A program made the translations under genes and the position numbers. 64,000 nucleotides of DNA from Brevibacillus migulae (lineage in GTDB: Bacteria; Bacillota; Bacilli; Brevibacillales; Brevibacillaceae), in NCBI RefSeq assembly GCF_004521915.1, contig NZ_SDKD01000022.1, forward strand, positions 16,286 through 80,285, in the 5' to 3' direction. Position 1 is the first letter of the stretch. Every line of letters starts with the position of its first letter. Shown one piece after another: positions 1 through 8,253 of this stretch. The notes under the pieces were generated by a model. It saw nothing but the letters and a program-made list of their open reading frames with translations, was not told the DNA's origin and made no database searches.

Positions 1-24
1 CTCGGCAACTTTTTTATTACTCAT
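1..24 (-). CDS. 5' end of a gene running off the left edge
   Basis: Only the first eight codons are visible, reading MSNKKVAE. They are preceded on the minus strand by a good ribosome site (AGGAGA, seven bases before the ATG), which is why I regard this as a real start. The product cannot be recognised from eight residues. The 340-base region to its right separates it from a plus-strand gene, so the two are probably transcribed divergently. Confidence 0.55.
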
Positions 25-367
25 GCAACATCTCCTATAAATAATGGGTAAAGGTATCCCACCGCTTCCTTTCTCAAACCACTGCCTAACTATCTGGTCC
101 GATCGAACAACACAGCGACAACCGTTCTCTCCGCCGGTATTTTTGTCCAAATTTCCAATCGAAGTCTTGAAAAGATGAGCTGTTCAACAATAAAAGTAGA
201 CTCTATGTGGTCAAATTGTGGTCAAACTTCATATCACCAGATCTTTAATAGTGGAAAAAACCTGTATTCTCAATGGTTTTACCGAGTAGTCGCTTTTCGA
301 TATTGTCTTTGTCCCAATTTCCTGCGTATGATGAAAGAAGTATACGCTAAGAGGGGATGCGGTACCC
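25..367. other. Intergenic region between divergent genes
   Basis: No convincing gene lies here. A 75-codon open frame (175-402) has no ribosome site and no recognisable sequence. The region must hold the promoters of the leftward gene at 1-24 and the rightward gene at 368, but I could not settle on a -35/-10 pair. Confidence 0.5.
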
Positions 368-1075
368 ATGATCAATTTGGCACCTCACAATCTTTTGCAT
401 AATCACATCACTTGCATTTATTCTCCTCTGTTTGAATTGGCATCGAGCCTCCTCGTCCTTACCCGTTCACAGACGGAAGAACGTCATCGGGAATGGGTAA
501 ACCAGACTCTCGCTGTGTTCGATCAGGAGCAATTGTCGGCAGACTTTCACTATTTTTCAGCGATTTTTCTTCGTACAATCCCGTGGATCTTCCATCCGAA
601 CCAGACAAAAAACATTCAGAATAGCGAAGAGATGTATGAATACTTGCTGAATATTCCGCTTGAGACCTTTCACGAAGCATGTTCCACTGCATTGCATGGC
701 GAAAAAATCGTGCAAGTACAAAAGCCGCTTCCAGTCGAAATTGATCTGCAGCGTGATCCGGAATTCGTCAGAGGCCGATTCCTCTTGTTTATGGCAGCTT
801 ATTGGGAATTGTTTTTTTCTTCAACATGGGAGCGCATCCTTCTTCTCCTCGAGAAAGAAGCGGCACAAATCAAAGAAGCCTGCACATCTGTTGAACAATT
901 TTCTCATTTTCTCCAATCCCGAGCTTTTCCGTCGCCACAGGGTGAAAACCAGCAAACGGACCCACATCCAGATGAACTTCAATATGTGCACATGTACCCC
1001 AGTGTCTTTTACGAGGGAATCCCCATTTTTCACTCCCGTTCTGGCACTGGCCACTTTCTTTACCCGATCCATTGA
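368..1075 (+). CDS. DUF5937-like regulator part, without HTH
   Basis: A 235-residue protein that resembles the N-terminal sensory part of ArsR-type regulators with a DUF5937 domain (YSPLFELASSLLVL near the start, aromatic-rich helices through the middle, a PS-F-..-FLYP stretch at the end). In that family, as I know it, an ArsR winged helix of about 80 residues follows this domain. Here the frame stops (TGA) just after FLYPIH and a hairpin begins a few bases later, so no DNA-binding domain is encoded. The ribosome site is weak (GAGGGG about 11 bases upstream). It may be a truncated regulator or a stand-alone domain. The family call is moderate. Confidence 0.55.
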   Translation: MINLAPHNLLHNHITCIYSPLFELASSLLVLTRSQTEERHREWVNQTLAVFDQEQLSADFHYFSAIFLRTIPWIFHPNQTKNIQNSEEMYEYLLNIPLETFHEACSTALHGEKIVQVQKPLPVEIDLQRDPEFVRGRFLLFMAAYWELFFSSTWERILLLLEKEAAQIKEACTSVEQFSHFLQSRAFPSPQGENQQTDPHPDELQYVHMYPSVFYEGIPIFHSRSGTGHFLYPIH

Positions 1076-1079
1076 AGGC

Positions 1080-1128
1080 AAAAAGACGCCCACCCTGCTT
1101 CACCATCCATGTGCAGGGGGGGCGTCTT
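1080..1128 (-). terminator. Rho-independent terminator of the Spo0E-like gene
   Basis: A 16-bp stem with one mismatch (AAGACGCC...GGCGTCTT arms) around a 14-base loop. The run of five A on its left becomes the U-tract of a minus-strand transcript, so it ends the Spo0E-like gene. It also sits just after the plus-strand gene at 368-1075 and may slow that transcript too. Confidence 0.8.
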
Positions 1129-1132
1129 ATCA

Positions 1133-1288
1133 TCACTTCGCCCATTTTCTCATATTCGCTAAGATAAGCTTGTCCAATTCCTGGCTGATCTTCAGAATCT
1201 CCGGATCGATAAAATAAAAGCTTCTTTTTTCTGCAGCCTTTACCAAGTCACTTCGCACTTCTTCCAATAATGACTGTGACTGATTCAT
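1133..1288 (-). CDS. Spo0E-family aspartyl-phosphate phosphatase
   Basis: A 51-residue protein starting MNQSQSLLEEVRSDL and carrying SQELDKLI, the signature of Spo0E-like phosphatases. These small helical-hairpin proteins dephosphorylate Spo0A~P and so delay sporulation. Length fits the family (about 50-85 residues). The start is fixed by GGAGGAGA upstream of the ATG. It stands alone between a terminator and the membrane-protein gene at 1423. Bacillales genomes usually carry several paralogues, and which Spo0A-phosphorelay input this one answers to cannot be seen. Confidence 0.85.
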   Translation of the reverse strand: MNQSQSLLEEVRSDLVKAAEKRSFYFIDPEILKISQELDKLILANMRKWAK

Positions 1289-1422
1289 TTCGGTCTCCTC
1301 CGCTCGACTTTTCCTCCCACTATTTTACAATAAACGCATGGAAGTGGGAACAGCCAAACACAAAAAGTCATGCATCACTTTTCGACACATGACTTATACA
1401 AGAGCGCGAAATACCGCAAATC

Positions 1423-1827
1423 TTAACTAACTTTGATGATAACCATGATGATAATGAAGATTGTCAATAAAATGCTGACTACCTGCAGTTTCTTGATACT
1501 CGCTTGGTAATCGCGTCCGGCCTGTGCATCCGACTGGATCGTCTTTAGCGTTTTCGAAGCGATCCCAATCATGGCCCCGATTGCGAGAAAGACAATAATC
1601 ACCATCAACAGCCACGTGCTAAAAACCCAACCGCTTTGCATCAAACCTGTAATCAGTGAAACCAGCAGGATGAAGTTCGGAATACGCAAAAATACCGTCA
1701 GTTTCCGCGCACGCTCCGCTGCCTGGGCAGCACTAAGCTTGCCAAATCCCATCGCAAAGAAAGGCAGTACAATACAGGCAATGATAAATACCGCCGCTGT
1801 GCTGTGGATCATTCCCGTTACCGTCAT
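1423..1827 (-). CDS. Small four-helix membrane protein
   Basis: A 134-residue protein with four strongly hydrophobic segments (about residues 10-30, 48-66, 69-90 and 113-132) and a short cationic cytoplasmic loop between the third and fourth. The ATG at 1827 follows GGGGGAAT at a usable distance. I do not recognise the family. Because a strong terminator separates it from the pdh operon upstream, it must have its own promoter in 1828-1875. No catalytic motif is visible. Confidence 0.6.
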   Translation of the reverse strand: MTVTGMIHSTAAVFIIACIVLPFFAMGFGKLSAAQAAERARKLTVFLRIPNFILLVSLITGLMQSGWVFSTWLLMVIIVFLAIGAMIGIASKTLKTIQSDAQAGRDYQASIKKLQVVSILLTIFIIIMVIIKVS

Positions 1828-1877
1828 GAAACCATATTCCCCCCATAATTTATTCTGTTAGATCGTGTTTTCTCGAA

Positions 1878-1914
1878 AAAAAGAGAAGGGATGAGAGAAA
1901 TCCCTTCTCTTTTT
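1878..1914 (-). terminator. Terminator at the end of the pdh operon
   Basis: A perfect 15-bp stem (AAAAAGAGAAGGGAT and its complement) with a seven-base loop. A-rich on the left and T-rich on the right, so it can work on both strands. It lies directly after the stop of the E3 gene and isolates the operon from the membrane-protein gene downstream. Confidence 0.9.
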
Positions 1915-1922
1915 CATCTGTT

Positions 1923-3332
1923 TTATTTTACCACATGAATCGGTCGACCTAAAGCCAGTTCAGCAGCTTCCATGGTTACTTCACCCAAAGTCGGATGCGC
2001 GTGGATGGTCAGCTCGATGTCTTCAAGCGTTGCACCCATTTCGATCGCGAGTCCAATTTCGGCGATGATGTTGGATGCTTCTGGTCCAACGATTTGCGCA
2101 CCGAGTACGATGTTGGTCCCTTTTTCAGCTACCAGCTTCACAAAACCTTCGCCAGCATTTACAGAAAGCGCGCGGCCATTCGCTGCAAATGGGAAACGAC
2201 CTGTAACGACGTCGAATCCTTTCTCTTTTGCTTCACGCTCACTGAGTCCTACGCTCGCCATTTCCGGATCGGAGAACACTACAGCTGGAATCGCTTTGTA
2301 GTCTACCTCTGCCGGATGCCCTGCGATTGCTTCTGCCGCTACTTTTCCTTCATAAGAAGCTTTGTGCGCGAGAGCAGGACCCGGCACGATATCACCAATG
2401 GCGTACACGTTTGGAATACTTGTCAGCCCTTGTTTATCCACTTCGATGTAGCCGCGCTCGTTCATCTTCATCCCGATTTCTTTCAAGCCCAGTTCATCGG
2501 TATTCGGACGACGGCCCACTGTTACCAACACATAATCTGCTTCGAACGTTTTCGCTTCGCCTTTTACTTCCGCTTTCACAATCACGCCGTTCTCGGTCTC
2601 TTCCACGCCTTGCGCAAGCGCCTTGGTATGGATATCGACATTCAGCTTTTTCAGCTTGCGATCGACCAGACGAGTCATGTCCGCTTCAAAGCCAGGCAGG
2701 ATCTGTTCGCCGCCCTCAAGAACGGTTACCTGAGTGCCGAACTTGGCAAATACGGTACCCAGCTCGATACCGATATAGCCGCCGCCGATGACTACGAGGC
2801 TTTTTGGCAGCTCAGTCAGAGCCAGTGCTTCCGTAGAAGAGAGCACGCGTTTGCCAAATGGGAACGCAGGCAATTCGATCGGACGGGAACCGGTTGCGAT
2901 GATGCAGTGGTTGAAACGGTAACGGTTCACATCATAGCCATGGAATACGCGCACTTCGTTTTCGCTGACAAACAAGGCTTCCCCTTCGATCACCTGGATC
3001 TTGTGGGCCTTAAACAATCCAGACACACCGCCTGTCAGTTTGTTCACAACGCTGCCTTTCCATTCTTGCACTTTGGCAAAGTCAACGCGTACATTTTCCA
3101 TGGTGATTCCCATGTCAGCTGTATGCTGGCTGTGCTCATACGTATGGGCAGCGTGAATCAGTGCTTTGGACGGGATGCAACCGACATTCAGACACACGCC
3201 GCCAACATTTGCTTTTTCAACAACTGCTACAGTTTTCCCCATTTGAGCGGCACGGATGGCAGCTACGTAACCGCCAGGACCTGCCCCGATGACGAGAACG
3301 TCCAGTTCGGTGGTAAATTCTCCTACTACCAT
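1923..3332 (-). CDS. pdhD: Dihydrolipoyl dehydrogenase, E3 of pyruvate dehydrogenase
   Basis: A 469-residue flavoprotein that reoxidises dihydrolipoyl groups on E2 and passes electrons to NAD+. Visible are the N-terminal FAD-binding GAGPGG (residues 16-21), the redox disulfide C47-LNVG-C52, a second nucleotide motif (VIGGGYIGIELG), the AIGDIV FAD motif, and the C-terminal HAHPTLGE dimer-interface motif carrying the catalytic His-Glu pair. Length is typical. It starts four bases after pdhC, and its ribosome site GGAGGG overlaps the last pdhC codons, suggesting translational coupling. It is the last gene of the operon. Confidence 0.97.
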   Translation of the reverse strand: MVVGEFTTELDVLVIGAGPGGYVAAIRAAQMGKTVAVVEKANVGGVCLNVGCIPSKALIHAAHTYEHSQHTADMGITMENVRVDFAKVQEWKGSVVNKLTGGVSGLFKAHKIQVIEGEALFVSENEVRVFHGYDVNRYRFNHCIIATGSRPIELPAFPFGKRVLSSTEALALTELPKSLVVIGGGYIGIELGTVFAKFGTQVTVLEGGEQILPGFEADMTRLVDRKLKKLNVDIHTKALAQGVEETENGVIVKAEVKGEAKTFEADYVLVTVGRRPNTDELGLKEIGMKMNERGYIEVDKQGLTSIPNVYAIGDIVPGPALAHKASYEGKVAAEAIAGHPAEVDYKAIPAVVFSDPEMASVGLSEREAKEKGFDVVTGRFPFAANGRALSVNAGEGFVKLVAEKGTNIVLGAQIVGPEASNIIAEIGLAIEMGATLEDIELTIHAHPTLGEVTMEAAELALGRPIHVVK

Positions 3333-3336
3333 GTTG

Positions 3337-4728
3337 TTATCCCTCCATTATCAACAGCGTAGGGTTTTCCAACAGCTGCTTCAGGTAGTTCATAAAGCGT
3401 TGAGCCGGTTCTCCGTCGATCAAACGGTGGTCGAAGCTGAGCGAGAGATGCAGCACTTGGCCAACCGTGATCTCGCCGTTTTTCACGATCGGTTTTTCGC
3501 TGATGCGGCCAACACCCAGGATCGCTACTTCAGGATGGTTAATCACTGGAGTGAAGAACATGCCGCCTGCAGATCCGATGTTGGTGATGCTGAAGGTAGA
3601 GCCTTTCAGTTCATCAGCGGTTGCTTTGCGGTCACGTGCTTTCACAGCCAACTCATTGATTTCAGATGCTACATCAAAGATCGATTTGCGATCCGCCGAT
3701 TTGACAACCGGTACGAGCAAACCTTCGTCTGTCGAAGCGGCGATCCCGATGTTGTAGTATTTTTTGAAGATGATTTCTTGTTTTTCATCATCGATGGAAG
3801 CATTCAGCTCTGGGAACTTTTTCAAACCCGCTACTACAGCTTTTACGATGAAAGGCAGGTAGGTCAGCTTGATGCCTTTTGCTTCAGCAAGAGGCTTGCC
3901 TTCTTTACGCAGGTTCACCAGCCCGGTTACGTCCACTTCGTCGAAAATGGTTACGTGCGGAGCAGTGTACGCAGATTTCACCATTGCTTTCGCGATCGCT
4001 TTGCGGATGCCTTTCAACGGTACGCGCTCTTCCACTTCGCCTGCTTGTGCATTGTAATGTACAGTTGGTGTCGCGGCTGCTTGAGCTGCGTTTGTTGCCA
4101 CCGCTGCAGGTGCCGCTGCTTCAGTCGCAACTGGAGCTGCTGCTGCCGTTTGAGGTGCAACTGCACCGCCTGCAACGAAACGATCTACGTCTTCACGGGT
4201 AATACGGCCGAATTTGCCTGTTCCTGGAACGACAGCCAGCTGTACGCCTTTTTCACGTGCATACTTACGCACAGATGGAGTAGCCAAAACATGCTTGCGA
4301 TCAATTGGCGCAGCAGCAGGAGCAGGTGCAGCAGCTGCCAGAGGCGTATCCAATGCTTGGTTTGCATTCGCACTCACTTGCGCACCGATATCGCAACCCG
4401 GTTCCAATTCAGCTGCTGGCGCTGGAGTTGCTGCCGCCGCTGGAGCTGCATCCGCATGACCATGGTCAGGCAGATTCGGAATTTCGCCTTCTGCTTCAAA
4501 AGATACGAGTGGGTCACCCACTACGCATACGGTTCCTTCGGTTACTTTCAGTTCCAATACTTTTCCTTTTACAGGAGATGGAACTTCTACAACCGCTTTA
4601 TCATTTTGCACTTCCATAATCACTTGATCTTCTTCAACTTGATCGCCTGGCTTAACGTGCCATTTCACGATTTCGCCTTCGTGTATGCCCTCTCCCAATT
4701 CCGGGAGCTTAAATACGAAAAGACTCAC
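3337..4728 (-). CDS. pdhC: Dihydrolipoamide acetyltransferase, E2 of pyruvate dehydrogenase
   Basis: A 463-residue core subunit that moves the acetyl group from E1 to CoA. Order of domains: one lipoyl domain (1-80, lipoyl lysine K44 in NDKAVVE), an Ala/Pro/Glu-rich linker, a peripheral-subunit-binding domain (VLATPSVRKYAREKGV...), a second Ala/Pro-rich linker, and the catalytic domain ending with the DHRLIDG motif (active-site His near 434). A single lipoyl domain is the usual Bacillus arrangement. It is separated from pdhB by 80 bases that contain a hairpin. Confidence 0.97.
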   Translation of the reverse strand: MSLFVFKLPELGEGIHEGEIVKWHVKPGDQVEEDQVIMEVQNDKAVVEVPSPVKGKVLELKVTEGTVCVVGDPLVSFEAEGEIPNLPDHGHADAAPAAAATPAPAAELEPGCDIGAQVSANANQALDTPLAAAAPAPAAAPIDRKHVLATPSVRKYAREKGVQLAVVPGTGKFGRITREDVDRFVAGGAVAPQTAAAAPVATEAAAPAAVATNAAQAAATPTVHYNAQAGEVEERVPLKGIRKAIAKAMVKSAYTAPHVTIFDEVDVTGLVNLRKEGKPLAEAKGIKLTYLPFIVKAVVAGLKKFPELNASIDDEKQEIIFKKYYNIGIAASTDEGLLVPVVKSADRKSIFDVASEINELAVKARDRKATADELKGSTFSITNIGSAGGMFFTPVINHPEVAILGVGRISEKPIVKNGEITVGQVLHLSLSFDHRLIDGEPAQRFMNYLKQLLENPTLLIMEG

Positions 4729-4775
4729 GAGAAACCCTCCTCAAACAGATGTGGTCATGAATAAGACTTGAGAAA

Positions 4776-4798
4776 GGCGGAAAGCTGTCCTTTCCGCC
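4776..4798 (-). other. Intercistronic hairpin between pdhB and pdhC
   Basis: A perfect 8-bp stem, GGCGGAAA and TTTCCGCC, with a seven-base loop, lies between the stop of pdhB and the start of pdhC. On the minus strand it is followed only by a short TTTCTC, so it is a weak terminator or an mRNA-processing/stability element. It could set the E1:E2 expression ratio. Confidence 0.55.
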
Positions 4799-4808
4799 GG
4801 TATGTTTC

Positions 4809-5789
4809 TTAGAAATCAAGAACTTGGGTAGCTGCATCGATCACGCGTTTTACATCTGGCAGCCAGATATCTTCCGCTTGCGCAAAAGGATATACCGTGT
4901 CAGGTGCAGTTACGCGCAATACTGGCGCTTCCAGGTGGAGGATGGCTTTCTCATTGATTTGTGCAATGATTTCAGCTGCAACACCTGCGTGTTTTTGTGC
5001 TTCTTGAACCACGATCGCCCGGTTGGTTTTTTGTACGGAAGCCAGCACAGTTTCCATGTCCAATGGCGTGATGGTGCGCAGGTCGATGACTTCAACCTTC
5101 GCTCCACGCGCTTTTTCCAACTCTTCTGCCGCTTTCAGGCTAGTATGTACCATAGCACCGTAAGTGATGATGGTCAGATCGCTGCCTTCGCGTACTACGT
5201 TTGCTTTTCCAATTGGAATGGTGTATTCGCCCTCTGGCACTTCACCGCGGAAAGAGCGGTACAGCTTCATATGCTCAAGGAAGATTACCGGATCGTTATC
5301 GCGGATCGCAGAGATCAACAGTCCTTTTGCATCGTAAGGGTTGGAAGGAATGACGACCTTCACCCCTGGAGTTTGCAGGAACAAACCTTCCAGCGAGTCA
5401 GCATGCAGCTCAGGTGTTTTTACCCCGCCGCCAAATGGAGAACGGAAGGTAATCGGGCTGTTGAAGCGTCCGCCGGAACGGAAACGCATACGCGCTGCTT
5501 GGGAAGCGACCATGTCGAACACTTCAAACACAAAACCAAAGAACTGAATTTCCGCTACTGGACGGAAGCCATTTACGGAAAGACCCACTGCCAAACCACC
5601 GATTCCGGATTCAGCAAGAGGTGTATCGAATACACGGTGTTCACCGAATTCTTTTTGCAAACCTTCCGTCACGCGGAAAACGCCGCCGTTAACGCCGACG
5701 TCTTCCCCGAACACGAGTACTTTTTCGTCGCGTGCAAGCTCAACGCGCATTGCGTCGTTTATCGCTTGAACCATTGTCATTTGTGCCAT
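4809..5789 (-). CDS. pdhB: Pyruvate dehydrogenase E1 beta subunit
   Basis: A 326-residue transketolase-like subunit that, with E1 alpha, decarboxylates pyruvate with ThDP and acetylates the lipoyl arm of E2. Recognisable stretches are MVQAINDAMR at the start, VFGEDVGVNGGVFRVTEGL, the FDTPLAESGIGGLAVG loop, PITFRSPFGGG and the C-terminal VTAPDTVYPFAQ. The length is normal. The start has a site (GGAGTCG) located inside the end of pdhA, three bases downstream of which pdhB begins, so the two E1 subunits are likely translated in a coupled way. Confidence 0.97.
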   Translation of the reverse strand: MAQMTMVQAINDAMRVELARDEKVLVFGEDVGVNGGVFRVTEGLQKEFGEHRVFDTPLAESGIGGLAVGLSVNGFRPVAEIQFFGFVFEVFDMVASQAARMRFRSGGRFNSPITFRSPFGGGVKTPELHADSLEGLFLQTPGVKVVIPSNPYDAKGLLISAIRDNDPVIFLEHMKLYRSFRGEVPEGEYTIPIGKANVVREGSDLTIITYGAMVHTSLKAAEELEKARGAKVEVIDLRTITPLDMETVLASVQKTNRAIVVQEAQKHAGVAAEIIAQINEKAILHLEAPVLRVTAPDTVYPFAQAEDIWLPDVKRVIDAATQVLDF

Positions 5790-5792
5790 GGA

Positions 5793-6878
5793 TTACTTCG
5801 ACTCCTTTGCCGCATATTCTGCCTTTTGCTCTTGCAAATAGTCAGGCAGGGTCTCGAACATGACGTCGATCAAATCGGTAACTTTCATCTTCGGATATTC
5901 ATCCGCTTTTTTGATGGCGTCTGCAACTGCTTGCTTCGCTTCTTCGATGACAGCCTCTTCGTCTTTTTCGCTCCAGAGACCTTTGTTTTCCAAGAATTTG
6001 CGGAAACGAATCAATGGGTCTTTTTGCTCCCACTCATTTTGCTCTTCGCTTTGACGATAACGAGTCGGGTCGTCACCAGCCATGGTATGCGGACCATAGC
6101 GATAAGTCAGCGCTTCGATCAACGTAGCACCTTCTCCGTTGATTCCGCGTTCTTTCGCTTCTTGTACCACTTTGTATACAGCCAGGATATCCATACCGTC
6201 TACGCGCGCGCTTGCGATACCAGCCGCTTGTGCTTTTACAGCGATGTTCTCGGCAGCTGTTTGCTTTTCGAATGGTACAGAAATGGCGTATCCGTTGTTT
6301 TGAGAGAAGAAGATCACAGGCAGTTTGTAAACGCCTGCAAAGTTCATGCCTTCATAGAAGTCACCTTGGGAAGTCGCGCCGTCACCAAAATAAGTGATCG
6401 CCACTTTCTTCTCACCGCGCAGCTTGTAGCCCATTGCTACACCAGTTGCTTGCGCACATTGGGAAGCGATGATGATTTGCGGCATCAATACGTTTACGCC
6501 CTCTGGAATTTGTCCACCATGGATATGTCCACGGGAATAGAGGAACGCCTGATACATAGGGAAACCATGCCATACCATTTGTGGAATGTCACGGTAGCTT
6601 GGGAGAATGAAATCTTCCTTGTCAATCGCAGATTCGGAACCGATCATGGTTGCTTCTTGGCCCGCTACAGGAGCGTAGAAACCGAGACGGCCTTGACGGT
6701 TGAGCGAGATGGCACGTTGGTCCCACACACGTGTGAATACCATTTTGCGCATCAAATCGCGAAGTTGATCATCAGACAGATTTGGCATCAGATCCGGACG
6801 GACCACGGTGCCATCTGGCGCTAAAATTTGCAAGGGCTCATTTCCCTTTTGTTCTACTGCTGTAGAAACGCTCATCAT
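5793..6878 (-). CDS. pdhA: Pyruvate dehydrogenase E1 alpha subunit
   Basis: A 361-residue ThDP-binding subunit. The ThDP/Mg motif is GDGATSQGDFYEGMNFAGVYKLPVIF...N, and the phosphorylation-loop region (YRYGPHTMAGDDPTRYR) is present. I start at the ATG at 6878 (MMSVSTAVEQ) because AGAGG lies five bases before it. A GTG two codons earlier overlaps that ribosome site. First gene of the operon pdhA-pdhB-pdhC-pdhD, with a clear sigma-A promoter about 150 bases upstream. The complex feeds acetyl-CoA to the TCA cycle and to branched-chain fatty acid primers. Confidence 0.96.
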   Translation of the reverse strand: MMSVSTAVEQKGNEPLQILAPDGTVVRPDLMPNLSDDQLRDLMRKMVFTRVWDQRAISLNRQGRLGFYAPVAGQEATMIGSESAIDKEDFILPSYRDIPQMVWHGFPMYQAFLYSRGHIHGGQIPEGVNVLMPQIIIASQCAQATGVAMGYKLRGEKKVAITYFGDGATSQGDFYEGMNFAGVYKLPVIFFSQNNGYAISVPFEKQTAAENIAVKAQAAGIASARVDGMDILAVYKVVQEAKERGINGEGATLIEALTYRYGPHTMAGDDPTRYRQSEEQNEWEQKDPLIRFRKFLENKGLWSEKDEEAVIEEAKQAVADAIKKADEYPKMKVTDLIDVMFETLPDYLQEQKAEYAAKESK

Positions 6879-6968
6879 GTTCACCTCTTTATGGAATGTG
6901 GAGCGACACGCTTGACAAAATTCGAGAAATCCTGTCGCGCTTATACACCCCTGTTATACCTCAGTGAC

Positions 6969-7010
6969 AAACCCTGTTCATAGTGTATCAGTATTGATAT
7001 AACAGGGTTT
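6969..7010. promoter_or_regulatory. Inverted repeat in the pdh leader, possible operator
   Basis: AAACCCTGTT (6969-6978) and its perfect complement AACAGGGTTT (7001-7010) lie 22 bases apart, downstream of the pdhA promoter. A further copy of CCCTGTTATA sits at 6950-6959. Either a DNA operator for an unknown regulator or an mRNA hairpin in the leader. The spacing places the repeats after the predicted transcription start. Confidence 0.55.
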
Positions 7011-7031
7011 ATTTATCATCTGTTATCATTT

Positions 7032-7060
7032 ATCATAAAATCTGTATTAGAATTTTTCAA
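7032..7060 (-). promoter_or_regulatory. Sigma-A promoter of the pdh operon
   Basis: On the minus strand TTGAAA (7060-7055), a 17-base spacer and TATGAT (7037-7032). Transcription should start near 7025, giving a leader of about 147 nucleotides to the pdhA ATG. Confidence 0.7.
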
Positions 7061-7100
7061 GGTTTTGTTTGTAAAATCATGCAATTAGGAGTTGATTTTC

Positions 7101-7838
7101 GTGGAGGATTACCTGAAAAGAACCATTGTAAAAGAAACGGTGCCGAGCACTTTGCTCGATTCTCCTCGTCCCATCAAGATCTATCTTCCGCCCGGATACA
7201 ATGAGCTGCTCTCCTACCCCGTCGTCTATTGCCAAGACGGGAACGACTTTTTTACGATGGGCAGAATCGCGACGATCGCCAATCAACTGATCCTCGAAGA
7301 AGGAATGGAGCCCGTCATCATCGTCGGCGTCTCCGTCGAGCGAAGCAAACGCACCAGCGAATACTCGCCAGTCGGTTCTCTTAACGAACGATATAAACAG
7401 TTTTTCATACAAGAGCTGCTCCCCTTTGTCGAGGGGCGGTATCCAATCCGCAAAGACTCTCGCTCACGCATCCTGGCAGGCGATTCGCTGGGGGGAACGG
7501 TTTCCCTGCATATCGCCTTGGATGCTCCCGAGCTGTTTGCAAATGTCCTTGCCCTCTCCGGCGCATTCTTCAAACCGACCCTCGATCAGCTCAACGAGAA
7601 AGCAGATCTGTCATGGCTAAACATCTGGATGATCGTCGGACTGGATGAGCTCCAAGTAGAAACCCATATCGGCACGTTCGACTTTGTTGAATGGAACCGT
7701 AAAGCAAAAGTCCTCTTGGCACAAAAAAACGCCCAGCTCACCTACGGGGAACAGCCGGGGGATCATCTCTGGGGATTTTGGCAAAGAGTGCTGCCTGATG
7801 GGCTCACACACTTTTTCCCGATCGACGGCTTGCGCTAA
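7101..7838 (+). CDS. Alpha/beta-hydrolase esterase of the Fes/YbbA type
   Basis: A 245-residue putative serine esterase. The fold is shown by an early IYLPPGY turn, the strand PVVYCQDGNDFF, and the nucleophile elbow GDSLGG (Ser of GxSxG) followed by the AL-SGAF strand. The C-terminal GDHLWGFW supplies the likely catalytic His. This is the enterochelin-esterase-like (putative esterase) family, which includes trilactone and carbohydrate esterases. The substrate is unknown. I start at GTG 7101, nine bases after AGGAG. A TTG at 7092 lies inside the ribosome site. It converges with the small gene at 7842, three bases away, with no terminator between. Confidence 0.75.
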   Translation: MEDYLKRTIVKETVPSTLLDSPRPIKIYLPPGYNELLSYPVVYCQDGNDFFTMGRIATIANQLILEEGMEPVIIVGVSVERSKRTSEYSPVGSLNERYKQFFIQELLPFVEGRYPIRKDSRSRILAGDSLGGTVSLHIALDAPELFANVLALSGAFFKPTLDQLNEKADLSWLNIWMIVGLDELQVETHIGTFDFVEWNRKAKVLLAQKNAQLTYGEQPGDHLWGFWQRVLPDGLTHFFPIDGLR

Positions 7839-7841
7839 CGA

Positions 7842-8036
7842 TTAATAAATGCCGTTGATTTCCTGAATATCTTGGTAGGCATAATGCCGTCCATCCACCA
7901 AATAAATGCCGTCACTGGTTGCCTGGTCAATTTCACCGGCAATTTGTTGATCATCCTTCAACACGATATTGACAATCTTGCTCTCTTCCCGCTTCATCTG
8001 TTTTTCGATGGTAGCGCGATCTTTTGCTGAAATCAT
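7842..8036 (-). CDS. Small conserved-looking protein of unknown function
   Basis: A 64-residue protein: a charged N-terminal helix (AKDRATIEKQMKREESK), then alternating hydrophobic residues ending DIQEINGIY, which look like beta strands of a small barrel. Not recognised; an Sm-like or YolD-like barrel is only a guess. The start is set at the second ATG (8036), which has GAGGG six bases upstream; the first ATG at 8042 overlaps that site. It converges with the esterase gene. Confidence 0.5.
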   Translation of the reverse strand: MISAKDRATIEKQMKREESKIVNIVLKDDQQIAGEIDQATSDGIYLVDGRHYAYQDIQEINGIY

Positions 8037-8103
8037 GTTCATCCCTCACTTTAATGTAGGCATACTCCTATTATTGCTAAGCGAGGGGGGATTTACTCCC
8101 AAA

Positions 8104-8116
8104 ACATACCGTATGT
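8104..8116. promoter_or_regulatory. Palindrome upstream of the permease promoter
   Basis: ACATAC-C-GTATGT, a perfect 6-1-6 palindrome, ends 16 bases before the -35 box of the permease promoter. The position suits an activator or repressor site. The regulator is unknown. Confidence 0.4.
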
Positions 8117-8132
8117 CGTCCGTTCAATCTCA

Positions 8133-8162
8133 TTGACTTTTTGTTTAATCAAGTGCTATACT
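8133..8162 (+). promoter_or_regulatory. Sigma-A promoter of the amino acid permease
   Basis: TTGACT (8133-8138), an 18-base spacer, TATACT (8157-8162). Predicted start near 8169, only about 25 bases before a terminator-like hairpin. Confidence 0.65.
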
Positions 8163-8193
8163 GACCTTCGTTCAATACAAAGCGAATGGATAC

Positions 8194-8227
8194 AAAAACG
8201 CCCTGAACCTGAGTTCATCGCGTTTTT
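8194..8227 (+). terminator. Leader terminator (attenuator) before the permease gene
   Basis: AAAAACGC pairs with GCGTTTTTTT, with an inner GAAC/GTTC helix, forming an intrinsic terminator followed by seven T. No plus-strand gene ends here: the nearest one upstream stops at 7838 and the gene between is on the other strand. It therefore lies between the permease promoter and its ribosome site, as in attenuation. Confidence 0.7.
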
Positions 8228-8253
8228 TTCTTTTCAGGAGGTACCACATACAA

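Noticed and set aside
175..402. 75-codon plus-strand frame
   Set aside because: No ribosome site, not protein-like, and overlaps the better supported start at 368.
1995..3362. 455-codon frame antisense to the E3 gene, and similar long antisense frames over pdhC, pdhB and pdhA
   Set aside because: They mirror codon structure of strongly supported genes, are rich in His, Arg, Cys and Phe as is typical of antisense frames, and lack ribosome sites.
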